Positions 9,540-17,799 of a DNA stretch of 64,000 bases are shown piece after piece (the stretch's first letter is position 1; the number at the start of each line of letters is the position of its first letter). Under the pieces are notes generated by a model. That model worked only from the letters and a program-made list of their open reading frames with translations. It had not been told where the DNA came from and made no database searches. Source of the stretch: CAVVZJ01 sp963752755 (GTDB taxonomy: Bacteria; Planctomycetota; Planctomycetia; Isosphaerales; Isosphaeraceae); assembly GCA_963752755.1 (NCBI GenBank), contig CAVVZJ010000004.1, positions 434,001 to 498,000 of the forward strand, read 5' to 3'. The position numbers and the translations under genes were made by a program.

Positions 9540-9695
9540 AGGAGTTACGCAGTTGGCGTCGGCAGGAGGAGTAGTCCCGACTTCAGTCGGGCCAGAAATA
9601 CTTGGACTTCTGGGAGTTCCCGCCCCACTTCAGTCGGGCCTACTCCTTCTAACTCCGTCCAATGCTCGGGCGAAGGAGCCAACTGCGTAACTCCT
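9540..9695. mobile_element. MITE-like element with 18-bp terminal inverted repeats
   Basis: The ends are perfect inverted repeats, AGGAGTTACGCAGTTGGC at 9540-9557 and its complement at 9678-9695. Inside, the two halves also mirror each other: GGAGTAGTCCCGACT near the left end and the complement of GGAGTAGGCCCGACT near the right. The phrase CTTCAGTCGGGCC occurs twice. There is no coding capacity, so any movement would need a transposase elsewhere. The stop codon of the next gene lies at its right end. No clear target duplication is visible. Confidence 0.6.
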
Positions 9696-9945
9696 ATCCC
9701 AGCCACGAATGCGGGATTCTCCCCAAGGTCATTCCAGCCGCAGCGCAGCACCAGATCCCACACGGATAATACTGAGCGTCCTCCGGTCGCTCCTCCAGTT
9801 GTTCCCACTGATCGGCGGTCCAGATCAGGATTCGGGCGGGATAACCGTTGATCCGCCAGAGGCCAACTTCACAGCCCGATTCGTCTGGCCGGTGGACCCG
9901 GAGTTCTGGGGCCATTCCTGGTGCTGGCTGTGTCATCAGGTTCAT
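9694..9945 (-). CDS. Small conserved-looking protein with Trp-rich core
   Basis: An 83-residue soluble protein. The central part (GLWRINGYPARILIWTADQW) and the end (YYPCGIWCCAAAGM) look like a compact single domain rich in Trp, Tyr and Cys. I recall similar short proteins of unknown function in planctomycetes, but no family name can be given. ATG at 9945 has GAGG eight bases upstream. The TAG stop lies in the end of the MITE-like element, so an insertion may have reset the C-terminus. Confidence 0.5.
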   Translation of the reverse strand: MNLMTQPAPGMAPELRVHRPDESGCEVGLWRINGYPARILIWTADQWEQLEERPEDAQYYPCGIWCCAAAGMTLGRIPHSWLG

Positions 9946-10370
9946 CGAGAAGCCTCGACTTCGAGGAATTTTCCCGCCACCGAGGGTCCCGGCCTTCGTG
10001 GAATGAGACCCGGCCGCGAGTCGGTTCGGAAATGTCCATCCTTCTTGCGCCCCCCCTCCTTGAGCCTTCCTGATTCCTTCAGCGCCTTCGAGTGGTCCAG
10101 ATTTCCAGATCGGCTGACACGAAGCCGCAGGAATCCTCTGCGACTCGGGAACCGGATGAGCCGCCCTCGGCTCCTATCGTGCATCCAGGGAATCATACAT
10201 CAAAACACCTGGTTATGTGCAAATTCTGTGAACTCTGTCGCGGGAACTGCAACCTGGATTGCGTTTTCGCATCATAGCAGCCAGGGACCGAGCAAGCAAG
10301 CACGCCGTTCTTTTTTAAGCGTTGGGCTGGGGGTTGTTTCGGATGTTGCGGGTTACCTATACTGGGAGAT
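9946..10370. other. Intergenic region upstream of the XRE regulator
   Basis: These 425 bases have visibly lower GC than the surroundings, especially 10180-10330. The overlapping short frames lack ribosome sites and protein-like composition. The only supported signal is the promoter at 10334-10363. Confidence 0.4.
10334..10363 (+). promoter_or_regulatory. Promoter of the XRE regulator
   Basis: TTGTTT at 10334-10339 and TATACT at 10358-10363 are 18 bases apart. The ATG follows only seven bases later, so the transcript would be leaderless or nearly so. Confidence 0.4.
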
Positions 10371-10739
10371 ATGGGATACGCAGAGAAGCTACAAAAACTT
10401 TGCGCCCTCCGGGGTCTCGACCAGTCGGCTTTGGCCGCCAGAGTCGGCATCTCGCGATCCTCGATCTCGCGGATCCTGAGCGGAGCCCAGGAGCCGAAGC
10501 TGGGGCTGGCATGGAGTCTTGCGACGGCGCTCGGGGTGTCCCTGGATTACCTGGCCGACGACGCGGTGGAGATCGATCCCGGTGGGCATTGGGCCCGGCT
10601 GAGCGAGGATGAACAGACGATCTTGAAGCTGGTGCGCCGGCTCGGCAGTGAGGTGGCCATGGATCGACTGTTGGGGCTCGGGTCGGGACAGTCGTCAGAC
10701 CAAGGCGGCGACAATCACTCGCCCCAGCACGGCTCGTAA
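10371..10739 (+). CDS. XRE-family helix-turn-helix regulator
   Basis: A 122-residue DNA-binding protein. Residues 5-65 form a Cro/C1-type helix-turn-helix: LDQSALAARVGISRSSISRI, with the recognition helix around SRSSISRIL, then EPKLGLAWSLATALGVSLDYL. The C-terminal part (ARLSEDEQTILKLVRRLGSE) is a short helical region that may dimerise. The last 20 residues are polar and probably disordered. It precedes an ABC exporter pair on the same strand, 191 bases away, and might regulate it. The start at 10371 is very close to a promoter, so a leaderless mRNA is likely. Confidence 0.85.
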   Translation: MGYAEKLQKLCALRGLDQSALAARVGISRSSISRILSGAQEPKLGLAWSLATALGVSLDYLADDAVEIDPGGHWARLSEDEQTILKLVRRLGSEVAMDRLLGLGSGQSSDQGGDNHSPQHGS

Positions 10740-10930
10740 CGGCCGGGCGTCCCCGGGGCGACGTGGTCGAGGGGACCATGGCTCGCCGACGCGGTTCTGG
10801 GACGGTCCGACGGCTTGCCAAGGGCCGGCCGAGTCGCCATGCTGGAGAGCGGGCCGGTCCGGGGGTTCGGTTGGCGGGTGGCAGGAACGGGCTGGCGGGA
10901 CCACAACGGGGCAGGGAGAGCGTTGCGTCC

Positions 10931-11881
10931 ATGAGCGAGGACAGCCTCGGCTCGACCGGCACGGCCAGCGCAGGTCCGCTGATCGTGACCGAGGGTCTGA
11001 CCAAGTTCTACGGGCCGGTCCGGGCTCTCAGCAGCCTGACGCTCGAGGTCCGCGCCGGCGAGGTGTTCGGCCTGCTCGGCCCGAACGGTTCGGGCAAGAC
11101 GACGACCATCCGCCTGCTGCTCGGGATGCTGCGCCCGACGGCCGGTCGAGCGCGGATCGGGGGACTTGACTGCTGGAAGCGGAGCCTGGAGGTCCGTCGC
11201 CACGTCTCCTACCTGCCGGGCGAGCTCCGGCTGATCGGGTCGATGACGGGCCTCGGGACCTTGAAGCTGCTCAGCGGTCTTCGCGGTGGCAGCGGTCTCG
11301 ACCGGGCGGTCGCCATTGCCGAGCGGGTCATGAAGCTCGATCTGCGGCGCCGGGTCCGCAACTACTCGACCGGCATGAAGCAAAAGCTCGCCCTGGCCCA
11401 GGCCTTCGCGGACCCCGTCGAGGTCCTGATCCTCGACGAGCCGACCTCCTCGCTCGACCCGTCGGCCCGGGAAGACATCCTCGGCCTGGTCGCCGAGGCC
11501 CGTCGCCAGGGCCAGACCGTCATCTTCTCGGGACATGTGCTGGCCGAGGTCGAGCGCCTGGCTGACCGCGTGGCGATCATGCGGCAAGGCCGGCTCATGC
11601 ACGTCGAGGACATGCACGCCAGGCGGACCAGCCTCCGGCTCGTCCTCGCCCGGTTCGCGAACGGGGCTCCGGAGTCGTTCCCCGAGGAGCTGGCGCTGAC
11701 GGTCCGCGAGCGCAACGGCACCGTCATCCTCCTCGAACATCGAGGGGCCGCCGGGGCCTTGCTCTCCTGGCTCGGTTCCCAGCCGGTCACCGACATCGCG
11801 ATCGGGACCGAGGACCTCAAGAGCCTCTACGACCGCTACCACGGCCCGAACGTCCGCGACGACGAGGAACCAGCGCCATGA
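10931..11881 (+). CDS. ABC transporter ATP-binding protein
   Basis: A 316-residue ATPase with Walker A GPNGSGKTT, a signature-like motif YSTGMKQKLALA and Walker B VLILDEPTSSLD. The last ~80 residues form the extra domain common in ABC-2 exporters of the CcmA/DrrA type. It should energise export or another membrane task with the permease encoded next. The ATG at 10931 (MSEDSLGS) fits the family N-terminus and GGGAGAG upstream; a longer open frame from 10763 has no protein-like sequence. The stop overlaps the next start as ATGA. The substrate is unknown. Confidence 0.9.
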   Translation: MSEDSLGSTGTASAGPLIVTEGLTKFYGPVRALSSLTLEVRAGEVFGLLGPNGSGKTTTIRLLLGMLRPTAGRARIGGLDCWKRSLEVRRHVSYLPGELRLIGSMTGLGTLKLLSGLRGGSGLDRAVAIAERVMKLDLRRRVRNYSTGMKQKLALAQAFADPVEVLILDEPTSSLDPSAREDILGLVAEARRQGQTVIFSGHVLAEVERLADRVAIMRQGRLMHVEDMHARRTSLRLVLARFANGAPESFPEELALTVRERNGTVILLEHRGAAGALLSWLGSQPVTDIAIGTEDLKSLYDRYHGPNVRDDEEPAP

Positions 11882-12714
11882 AAGGGTTCTTCGCCTTGCT
11901 GGGGAAGCTGTTCGCCGAGTCGCGTTGGAATCTGCTCATCAGCGCGGGGGCGATGTTTCTGTTCGGCTGGCTGAACACCTACGTCGTCGCGTTCCGGATG
12001 TCCCAGATTCGCGAGCAGCTCGCCAAGGGAGACTCCGACCGGTTCCGGATGATCCGCCAGATGGCGGGCGAGGAGCTGGAGGTTTCCGTGGCGATGATCG
12101 AGATGATCTTCTGGCTGCACCCCTTCATCTGGCTGCCCGTGGTGATCTGGGCGATCGGTCGGGGCTCGCTGGCCGTGGCCGGAGAGCTGGAGCGGGGGAC
12201 TCTCGACCTGGTGCTCTCCCGGCCGCTTTCGCGCTGGAGTTACCTGCTCGCGCAGATCCTGTTCGCCTGGTTCGGTCTGGCCGTGATCACCGCCGCGCTC
12301 GTGGCGGGCAACCGGGTGGCGACCAACTTCAACCACGTCGACAACCCGCCGACGATCCGCGTGCTCTTCTGGCCGGCGTGGAACCTGGCGTTACTCGGGG
12401 CGGCGATCCTGGGCTTCACCATCGCCGCTTCGGCGGCCGACCGGGTCCGCTGGCGGGCCACGCTCCTGGGCACGGTCGTGACGACGGGCGGCTTCGCCGC
12501 CTGGCTGATCGCGAACCTCCGCGAACTGGCCGAGTCTCCCTTGCGCCCCTGGTTGAAGAAGATTGCCCTGTTCGAGCTGTTCAACCCGGTCGATGCGGTC
12601 GGGAAGGGCGAGTTCTTGACCTCCAACGTGACCTTCCTCTCCGGTCTGGCGCTGGGCGGGGTCGTCGTCGCGTTCCTGGCCTTCCTCTGGCGTGACCTGC
12701 CGGCGAGCGGCTGA
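11878..12714 (+). CDS. ABC-2 type permease
   Basis: A 278-residue inner-membrane protein with about six helices (for example NLLISAGAMFLFGWLNTYVV and FIWLPVVIWAIGRGSLAVAG). It contains the GELERGTLDLVLSRPLSRW segment between helices that is characteristic of ABC-2 permeases. It is the membrane partner of the ATPase encoded just upstream, with which it overlaps by four bases (ATGA), so the two are translationally coupled. It begins in the cytoplasm without a signal peptide. Confidence 0.85.
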   Translation: MKGFFALLGKLFAESRWNLLISAGAMFLFGWLNTYVVAFRMSQIREQLAKGDSDRFRMIRQMAGEELEVSVAMIEMIFWLHPFIWLPVVIWAIGRGSLAVAGELERGTLDLVLSRPLSRWSYLLAQILFAWFGLAVITAALVAGNRVATNFNHVDNPPTIRVLFWPAWNLALLGAAILGFTIAASAADRVRWRATLLGTVVTTGGFAAWLIANLRELAESPLRPWLKKIALFELFNPVDAVGKGEFLTSNVTFLSGLALGGVVVAFLAFLWRDLPASG

Positions 12715-12770
12715 TCGTCGGACGACGTCCTGGGCTGGCCGGCCAGTCGATCCGATCCGATCCGGTCGGG

Positions 12771-13265
12771 TCAGTAGTGGAAGCCGTTGTGCCGGACGTG
12801 GAGCATCGGCTCGGCGTCGTGGTCGAGCAGGGCACCATCCACCACGCGGGCGAGGAAGATCCGGTGGTCGGCGCCGTCGAGATGGCCGACGACCTCGGCG
12901 TCTAGCCAGGCGAGCGCCTCGGCCAGGACCGGCCCGCCGCTGGCCTGGTGGGCGATGGCCAGACCCTCGAAGGCGTCGGCCTCCGGCGGGAAGCCGCGGG
13001 CGAAGTGGCGAAGGAGGCCCTTCTGCCCCGCGGCGACCTGGCTGAGCGCGAACCGCCCGGAATCGTGAAGCCAGTCACGGAGATAGCGGTCCTGCTTGAC
13101 CGCCACCGTCAGCATCGGCGGCTCGAAGCCCGCCTGCTGCACCCAGCTCGCGAGCATCCCGGTGGCACGGTCGCCGTCTCGGGCGGTGAGGATGTAGAGA
13201 CCGCTGGGCAGGCGGCCGAGCGCCGCACCCAGGGCGGAAACCTCTTGGCGATTCGATTCGGTCAT
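12771..13265 (-). CDS. Flavin reductase-like (FMN-binding) protein
   Basis: A 164-residue protein with the flavin reductase-like split-barrel pattern: ALGRLPSGLYILTARDGD, then GMLASWVQQAGFEPPMLTVAV near the FMN site, and FALSQVAAGQ. Members bind FMN and reduce flavin or metals with NAD(P)H. The ATG at 13265 (MTESNRQ) has AGAGG upstream; the in-frame extension to 13379 looks non-coding. It is convergent with the ABC permease, 56 bases away. The partner oxygenase, if any, is not nearby. Confidence 0.8.
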   Translation of the reverse strand: MTESNRQEVSALGAALGRLPSGLYILTARDGDRATGMLASWVQQAGFEPPMLTVAVKQDRYLRDWLHDSGRFALSQVAAGQKGLLRHFARGFPPEADAFEGLAIAHQASGGPVLAEALAWLDAEVVGHLDGADHRIFLARVVDGALLDHDAEPMLHVRHNGFHY

Positions 13266-13558
13266 CTCCAACCTCTTCGTCTGGAAACCACGTGTCTCTC
13301 GGGGCTCGCACTCCAATTCCGCCATTCTACGCGATCGGCGAGCCCTTGCCGATGCGCGAACGCTTCCGAATGATTGCAAACGGCGGCGACTTGCGATATC
13401 GTCGAGCTTTTCGCGCCCGGTGGTCCTCGTGAAACGTCCTGGGCGATCGCGGGCCAGCCAAGCGGGGGGCTTCGGCGATTCTGGACACGCCCGCCCCCCA
13501 TCCTCTGGCTAATCATGGCTGATTTCATCCTCTTCCGCGGTGAACGGAGGTCGGGGTC

Positions 13559-14449
13559 TTGAGTTCCATGGCGAATGCGTCGGGCGGCGTGAAGCTGGCG
13601 ACCCTGAAGTTCAAGGTGATCAAGGCGCTGGGCGCCGGGGCCGGCAGCACGATCCTGCTCGTCAGCGAGATCGAGCTGGGCACCAGGTACGCCCTCAAGG
13701 TGGTCAAGCGTCAGGATGCGGACGACGACATCTATATCAACCAGGCCCTGCATGAATTCGAGGTCGCTCAGAAGTTCAACCATCCGAGCCTGCTGAAGAT
13801 CTACGACAGCCGACTCCGCCGCCGCTGGTTCCGGACCGAGGGCGTCGAACTCTTGATGGAGTACGTGGACGGCCGGACTCTCGACGAGGTCGCCTGCCGC
13901 GAGATCGGTCAACTCGTCCTGATCTTCATCCATGTCGCCTCGGCGATGAGCCACATGCACCGCCGCGGGGTCTTTCACGGCGACCTCAAGCCGGGCAACA
14001 TCATGCTCTCGCGGAGCGGCCAGGTCAAAGTCATCGACTTCGGCACCGCCTGGATCAAGGGCCAGCCCAAGAACCGCGTCCAGGGCACCCCGCAGTACAT
14101 GGCCCCCGAGCAGGCGACCGAGCGCACCGTGGACGAACGGACCGACATTTACAACTTCGGCGCCACCTTGTACCGAATGTTTACCGGCGAATACGCCAAC
14201 CTCGGCATCCCCGAGCTGGGCGACGGCGCCCTCAGCGCCCGTCGTCGCACGCCCCCCATCAAGCTGCGGCCGGAGATCCCCGGGACGCTCAACGAGACGA
14301 TCCTGAACTGCCTGGAGATGAGCCCCGAGCGTCGCCCCGCCGGCTTCTTCGAGATCAAGGACCAGCTCGTCGCCGTGGCCCGCCACCTCGGCCTGAAGCC
14401 CGACGACATCAAGGGTTCCGACGACTGCAGCGACGAGTCGGCCGACTGA
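13559..14449 (+). CDS. Soluble Ser/Thr protein kinase (Hanks type)
   Basis: A 296-residue kinase domain with almost no extra sequence. Key residues are Lys47 in YALKVVK, the catalytic loop HGDLKPGN with Asp142, the metal-binding DFG at 160-162, and APEQA at 182-186. The residue before the catalytic Asp is Gly rather than Arg, so it is a non-RD kinase and probably not switched by activation-loop phosphorylation. There is no membrane helix or sensor domain. TTG at 13559 is eight bases after GGAGG; ATG at 13568 is the alternative. The acidic tail (DDCSDESAD) is probably disordered. The target is unknown. Confidence 0.9.
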   Translation: MSSMANASGGVKLATLKFKVIKALGAGAGSTILLVSEIELGTRYALKVVKRQDADDDIYINQALHEFEVAQKFNHPSLLKIYDSRLRRRWFRTEGVELLMEYVDGRTLDEVACREIGQLVLIFIHVASAMSHMHRRGVFHGDLKPGNIMLSRSGQVKVIDFGTAWIKGQPKNRVQGTPQYMAPEQATERTVDERTDIYNFGATLYRMFTGEYANLGIPELGDGALSARRRTPPIKLRPEIPGTLNETILNCLEMSPERRPAGFFEIKDQLVAVARHLGLKPDDIKGSDDCSDESAD

Positions 14450-14688
14450 ATCACCCTCCCGAAACAGGGCCCTTGAGGAACCGCCGGTGGCGGGTCGACC
14501 GGACCCCTTCTTTGAGTTTCCCCACATCTCGGAAATGAGGCGTCTGCTCCCGACTTCCGTAAAATATCAGGCCCGATGGTGAGCCATCGGCTCGAAGACG
14601 GAAAGAATCCTCCCCGTTTTCGGAGACCTGGTCCCGGATTTCGAGATGGAGGGAAACCCAAGCAACAAGTTGTCCGGCGTACCCGCGA

Positions 14689-14982
14689 TTACGGAACATT
14701 CTCCGCACCGCCGCGGCCCGAAATCCCGGCCGATCCCGTCGCACCAGCGGCACCCAGGGGCGGCAGGGTCGCTTTCACTTTGATCTGCGATGCCTCCGGA
14801 CGGTTGACGTTGGCCTCGGCTCCCCGCGGCACCTCTTGCTGGTCCGTGAAGTGGACCACGACCCGGACCTTCCCCTTGGAAGCACTCAAGGTGAGCGAGT
14901 GCCGACTCGTATGCTTTTCGATCTGAGCGAAGCCTTCTTCCTTCAACACGGCCTCGATGCGCTCCGTAGCCTGCCTTTCCAC
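14689..14982 (-). CDS. Small protein of unknown function
   Basis: A 97-residue soluble protein. The first ~60 residues look folded (RIEAVLKEEGFAQIEKH, then alternating strands in SLTLSASKGKVRVVVHF). The last third is Gly/Ala-rich and probably disordered. GTG at 14982 follows AAGGGGGT with good spacing. It begins three bases after the stop of the gene at 14986-15678, so the two are surely co-transcribed and probably work together. No family is recognised. Confidence 0.6.
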   Translation of the reverse strand: MERQATERIEAVLKEEGFAQIEKHTSRHSLTLSASKGKVRVVVHFTDQQEVPRGAEANVNRPEASQIKVKATLPPLGAAGATGSAGISGRGGAENVP

Positions 14983-14985
14983 GGT

Positions 14986-15678
14986 TCACCCCCTTGACGG
15001 CAAGACGGCGATGGCGACGTCTCGATCGGCGTTCTCGGAGAAGTTGCCCCCGGCCCTGGTCCCGCTCCCGGGCAGGTAGTACAGCAAGCTGAATCTCGAA
15101 TCCGCCAGGGCGGCAAGACGGTTGTCGAGGATCATTTTGAGCGTGGCCATCCCGCCCGGGACAGCACTGTTCAAACGGTCGTTGATCGCGCCCGTGCAGA
15201 AGGGATCACCTCCGCTGTACGCGTAGCTCCAGCCATCCACGTAACCCACGAGATGCTGCTCGCCGTCGAGAAAAAGGACCAGGTAATACGAGATGTTTCC
15301 GTCGGCGGCCGAGCAAAACCAGGGGGTATTGATGTGGAAATTGAAATAAACCCGAATCAACATGTCCCACGGGTGAAATCGGTCCGGGTCCTTGTCGTGA
15401 TAGGGCACGTCGCGCCAGAACACCCCGGCCGCCATGATGCCGCTCGTCCGGCTGGCTTCGCTACCCAGCACGCTGTCAACCTGAGCCAGGATCTCCGAAG
15501 TGTTGAGTTGGGGTGCCAGATCGATCACATGCTCGTCGTTCTCCCGGACCCAGGCCAGGGTCGCGGCGCTGACTTCGGTGTTGGAGATCCAGGCCCATCG
15601 GGAGTAGGTTTGGTTGAAGCCGTCGAAAGGACCGGCGAAAAACTTGTCGCGGAACCAGTACTGGCTCAGTGTTGGCAT
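14986..15678 (-). CDS. Protein of unknown function, coupled to the next gene
   Basis: A 230-residue soluble protein rich in aromatic residues (YWFRDKFFAGPFDGFNQTYS, WAWISNT, HPWDMLIRVYFNFH). It has no signal peptide, membrane helix or family motif that I can name. ATG at 15678 is chosen because GGGAGGG lies seven bases upstream and the earlier in-frame sequence is the shifted remnant of a PEP-CTERM tail. The composition is mixed alpha/beta with one potential metal-binding cluster (DVPYHDKDPDRFH). It lies just outside the cassette array in the same orientation, so it could be an old accessory gene. Confidence 0.6.
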   Translation of the reverse strand: MPTLSQYWFRDKFFAGPFDGFNQTYSRWAWISNTEVSAATLAWVRENDEHVIDLAPQLNTSEILAQVDSVLGSEASRTSGIMAAGVFWRDVPYHDKDPDRFHPWDMLIRVYFNFHINTPWFCSAADGNISYYLVLFLDGEQHLVGYVDGWSYAYSGGDPFCTGAINDRLNSAVPGGMATLKMILDNRLAALADSRFSLLYYLPGSGTRAGGNFSENADRDVAIAVLPSRG

Positions 15679-15784
15679 GACGGACCCTCCCAGCCTGACG
15701 AAGTCGCTCCGCGGCGGCACCCCCCGGATTCCCTGCGTGGGTGAATACCACCGGCCATGTTCCCACATCAACGGGGAAATGGGT

Positions 15785-15952
15785 TCATTCAACCGCCCGG
15801 CGCCTCCACCATGCCAGACCGGCAAATGCCAAGCCAGTGACGACCAAGGAGAGCGTCGAGCGTTCGGGCACGGTGGCGAACCGAAGGTCCAGAGAGACCG
15901 CCTGACTGTGCGAGAAGCCTCGTAGGCTGTGTCGTGGGCCGATAAACTGAAC
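15785..15952 (-). pseudogene. Remnant PEP-CTERM tail
   Basis: An open stretch of 55 codons, bounded upstream by TAA, ends with a textbook PEP-CTERM sorting region. It has VPERSTLSLVV, a hydrophobic helix (LAFAGLAWW), the basic cluster RRR and TGA. There is no start codon with a ribosome site, so only the C-terminus of a former exported protein remains. In living genes this tail sends the protein to the exosortase system. The motif has Arg where Pro is usual (VPER for VPEP). A second PEP-CTERM protein lies at 19556-20265. Confidence 0.7.
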
Positions 15953-15988
15953 TTACACCAATTTCCCCAACACCTCCACGCCCTACCT

Positions 15989-16072
15989 GGGTGGCATGCC
16001 CACGTCCTCGTGGGTATGTTCATTTACCGATCGTCTCAGCAACATGCCCACGTCTTCGTGGGCATGCCACCC
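15989..16072. repeat. REPIN-like double hairpin
   Basis: The outer arms are a perfect 16-bp inverted repeat, GGGTGGCATGCCCACG at 15989-16004 and its complement at 16057-16072. Each half also folds alone (CCCACG-N4-CGTGGG), so the element is two facing copies of one REP unit. It is non-coding and sits at the low-coordinate edge of the cassette array. Confidence 0.65.
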
Positions 16073-16098
16073 GTTCACGCGGGTCCCCATCCACTCGA

Positions 16099-16809
16099 TC
16101 AGTTCGCGTTGGCCAGGCCCCTTCGCCGCACATTGTTGTATTCCGCGAAGATCGGGTTGTGGCGTTCGAGGAACGATTGATCGGTACCCATCATCTGACA
16201 GAGGATCCCTTTCCTGGCAAGGTCGATCAACCGAATGGTCTCGTCCAGTCGTGTCCGCTCGGGATCCTTCGAGGCGACGAGGATGGCCGGGTTGGAATAG
16301 TGGGCACTTACGAATAGAACCGGAATCTTTGAATCGTAGATCAGCCTCATGCCCCCGCCCAGTGAATGCAGCTCCAGGTATCGATACTTCGGATGGCCGT
16401 CGAGATACTTAAGATCCTCGGAGAATTGCGAGATCGTCCTCGTTCGTTTCGCGTCGATCGCCTCCCAGAACCGGGGGCCCAGAGAGTGGGGATCGACGGG
16501 ATTGGCCGGATACCTTCCCTGGTTATTCTCATGGAACTCGGTGTTCGGCCTTATCCCCATCATGTTCGGGGCGAGCCCATCGTACAGGTGTTCCGCGACG
16601 TTCTTGCACAACACGTCGCGCAGCGTGCTGATGTCGATCTTCGGATAGACCTGATTGAAGTGGGTGGCCGTCGCGTTCAGCAGCTCGATGACCACGTCGT
16701 GGATGTGCTTGTCGCGGGCTCCCGGGTTAGGGGCCGTGTAGGTGATGGCGTACTCCTCCGCAACCTTGGTCTTGCTGAGCGTCTTCAGATCCTTTGTGTT
16801 GGTTGCCAC
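16099..16809 (-). CDS. Cassette-associated protein of unknown function
   Basis: A 236-residue soluble protein without recognisable family motifs. Visible features are an N-terminal charged region (TKDLKTLSKTKVAEEY), KHIHDVVIELLNATATHF and a C-terminal beta/alpha region (RLIYDSKIPVLFVSAHYSNP). GTG at 16809 has GGAG ten bases upstream and is the first start that gives protein-like sequence; the frame is open further upstream only by reading through attC site 1. It lies 150 bases downstream of that site on the minus strand, and no attC follows it. It may therefore be the last cassette, now fixed, or a neighbouring gene. Confidence 0.6.
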   Translation of the reverse strand: MATNTKDLKTLSKTKVAEEYAITYTAPNPGARDKHIHDVVIELLNATATHFNQVYPKIDISTLRDVLCKNVAEHLYDGLAPNMMGIRPNTEFHENNQGRYPANPVDPHSLGPRFWEAIDAKRTRTISQFSEDLKYLDGHPKYRYLELHSLGGGMRLIYDSKIPVLFVSAHYSNPAILVASKDPERTRLDETIRLIDLARKGILCQMMGTDQSFLERHNPIFAEYNNVRRRGLANAN

Positions 16810-16852
16810 GATCGGTGACTCCAGGGTACCTGCCTTGCTCCAAGGGGGCCGG

Positions 16853-16898
16853 CGGCGGGTGGCCAGAGCACGCTGCGCTTTGCCCCGGCCACCCGCCG
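16853..16898. repeat. 12-bp hairpin between attC site 1 and the 16099-16809 gene
   Basis: CGGCGGGTGGCC at 16853-16864 pairs perfectly with 16887-16898 across a 22-base loop. It lacks attC core boxes. It may affect expression of the gene starting at 16809. Confidence 0.45.
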
Positions 16899-16958
16899 TC
16901 ACGGTCCTCTCGAAGTGCCGTCGATGGTCGACACAATGCCAGCGGTGGCATCTCCACC

Positions 16959-17059
16959 GCCTAACGACCAAGCTCAGCGGACCCGGCCGCCGAGAGAAAC
17001 CGTTCGAGTCTCCTGAAGCCGCCGCGGCGGCCGGGGTCCGCTGCAGCGCCGGGTTAGGC
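16959..17059 (-). repeat. attC site 1
   Basis: A 101-base site bounded by GCCTAAC and GTTAGGC. On the minus strand the arm GCTGCAGCGGACCC pairs with GGGTCCGCTGAGC, leaving one extra G. The stem continues through GGCCGCCG/CGGCGGCC around a variable centre. Confidence 0.85.
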
Positions 17060-17071
17060 GAGTCCGTGCCG

Positions 17072-17698
17072 TCAGCTCTCAACTGGGTCAGTAGCATACT
17101 TCTTGAACCCGAGCCCTCGCAACTCCGCGAACGTCTGCGTGCCGACGAATATCAGAGGACTTTGTTCCGGACCCGACCCGAATTCTAGATCGGAGCGAAA
17201 GATGCCCTCTTTGATTGGTTCAGTGACACCTCGAAAATAAGCTGGGGTCGCTCCGATGACGTTGTAGTAAGAACCGCAAAGGGGACACAAGTTCTCAAAT
17301 CTCGTCTGTCGGCGTTCAGCATCGAATGGGAGGACGCCCGATAACCGCAGCACGAAGAATTCATCATCCGCTGGGAGTGGCACGAATTCCACACCGCCCC
17401 AGTCGTGCTCTTCACAGAAAAGGCGAAAACGCCGCGACACGATGTCGTAGCCATCGTAGGTCGTGGCGATGTCCCAACCGCGCCTCTTGGCCCGGTAATT
17501 CGGGTTGATGTAGTCCGGGTCGGTCTTTCGCCCGCATGTGGCGCAAGTCGCCGGATGCGGAACTCCGCTCACACCAAATCGCCAATCGTAGGAGCCAGCC
17601 GATCTTGGAGGACGATAGGTTTCCTCGCCGAGCATGTACGTCCCGTCGTCATGGGGCGACAAGTGGTACGCGAGAATCATTGTGGGCCCGAACTCCAC
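17072..17698 (-). CDS. Cassette protein with two CxxC motifs
   Basis: A 208-residue soluble protein with two likely zinc-knuckle pairs, CATCGRK (about residues 52-58) and CPLCGSYY (about 138-145), plus a single CEEHDW between them. The paired CxxC motifs suggest one or two structural zinc sites, and the protein could bind nucleic acid or protein; no family is recognised. GTG at 17698 starts two bases after attC site 2, and ATG at 17680 is an alternative. The stop is 12 bases before attC site 1. This compact fit between two sites is typical of an integron gene cassette. Confidence 0.7.
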   Translation of the reverse strand: MEFGPTMILAYHLSPHDDGTYMLGEETYRPPRSAGSYDWRFGVSGVPHPATCATCGRKTDPDYINPNYRAKRRGWDIATTYDGYDIVSRRFRLFCEEHDWGGVEFVPLPADDEFFVLRLSGVLPFDAERRQTRFENLCPLCGSYYNVIGATPAYFRGVTEPIKEGIFRSDLEFGSGPEQSPLIFVGTQTFAELRGLGFKKYATDPVES

Positions 17699-17699
17699 C

Positions 17700-17799
17700 G
17701 CCTAACGACCAAGCTCAGCGGACCCGCACCGCCGAGACAGCGATGATAGCACAGTGGGCGCCGCGGCGGTGCGGGGTCCGCTGCAGCGCGAGGTTAGGC
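17700..17799 (-). repeat. attC site 2
   Basis: A 100-base site with GCCTAAC/GTTAGGC ends. The arms match those of site 1, but the inner stem differs in both strands together (GCACCGCCG pairing with CGGCGGTGC), which argues for a conserved fold. Its R'' supplies the TAA stop of the upstream cassette gene. Confidence 0.85.

Noticed and set aside
15785..15952. PEP-CTERM tail considered as a complete gene
   Set aside because: No start codon or ribosome site, and a stop codon directly upstream; only the tail remains.
16853..16898. 12-bp hairpin next to attC site 1 considered as a further attC
   Set aside because: No core boxes at its ends; it is a plain stem-loop.
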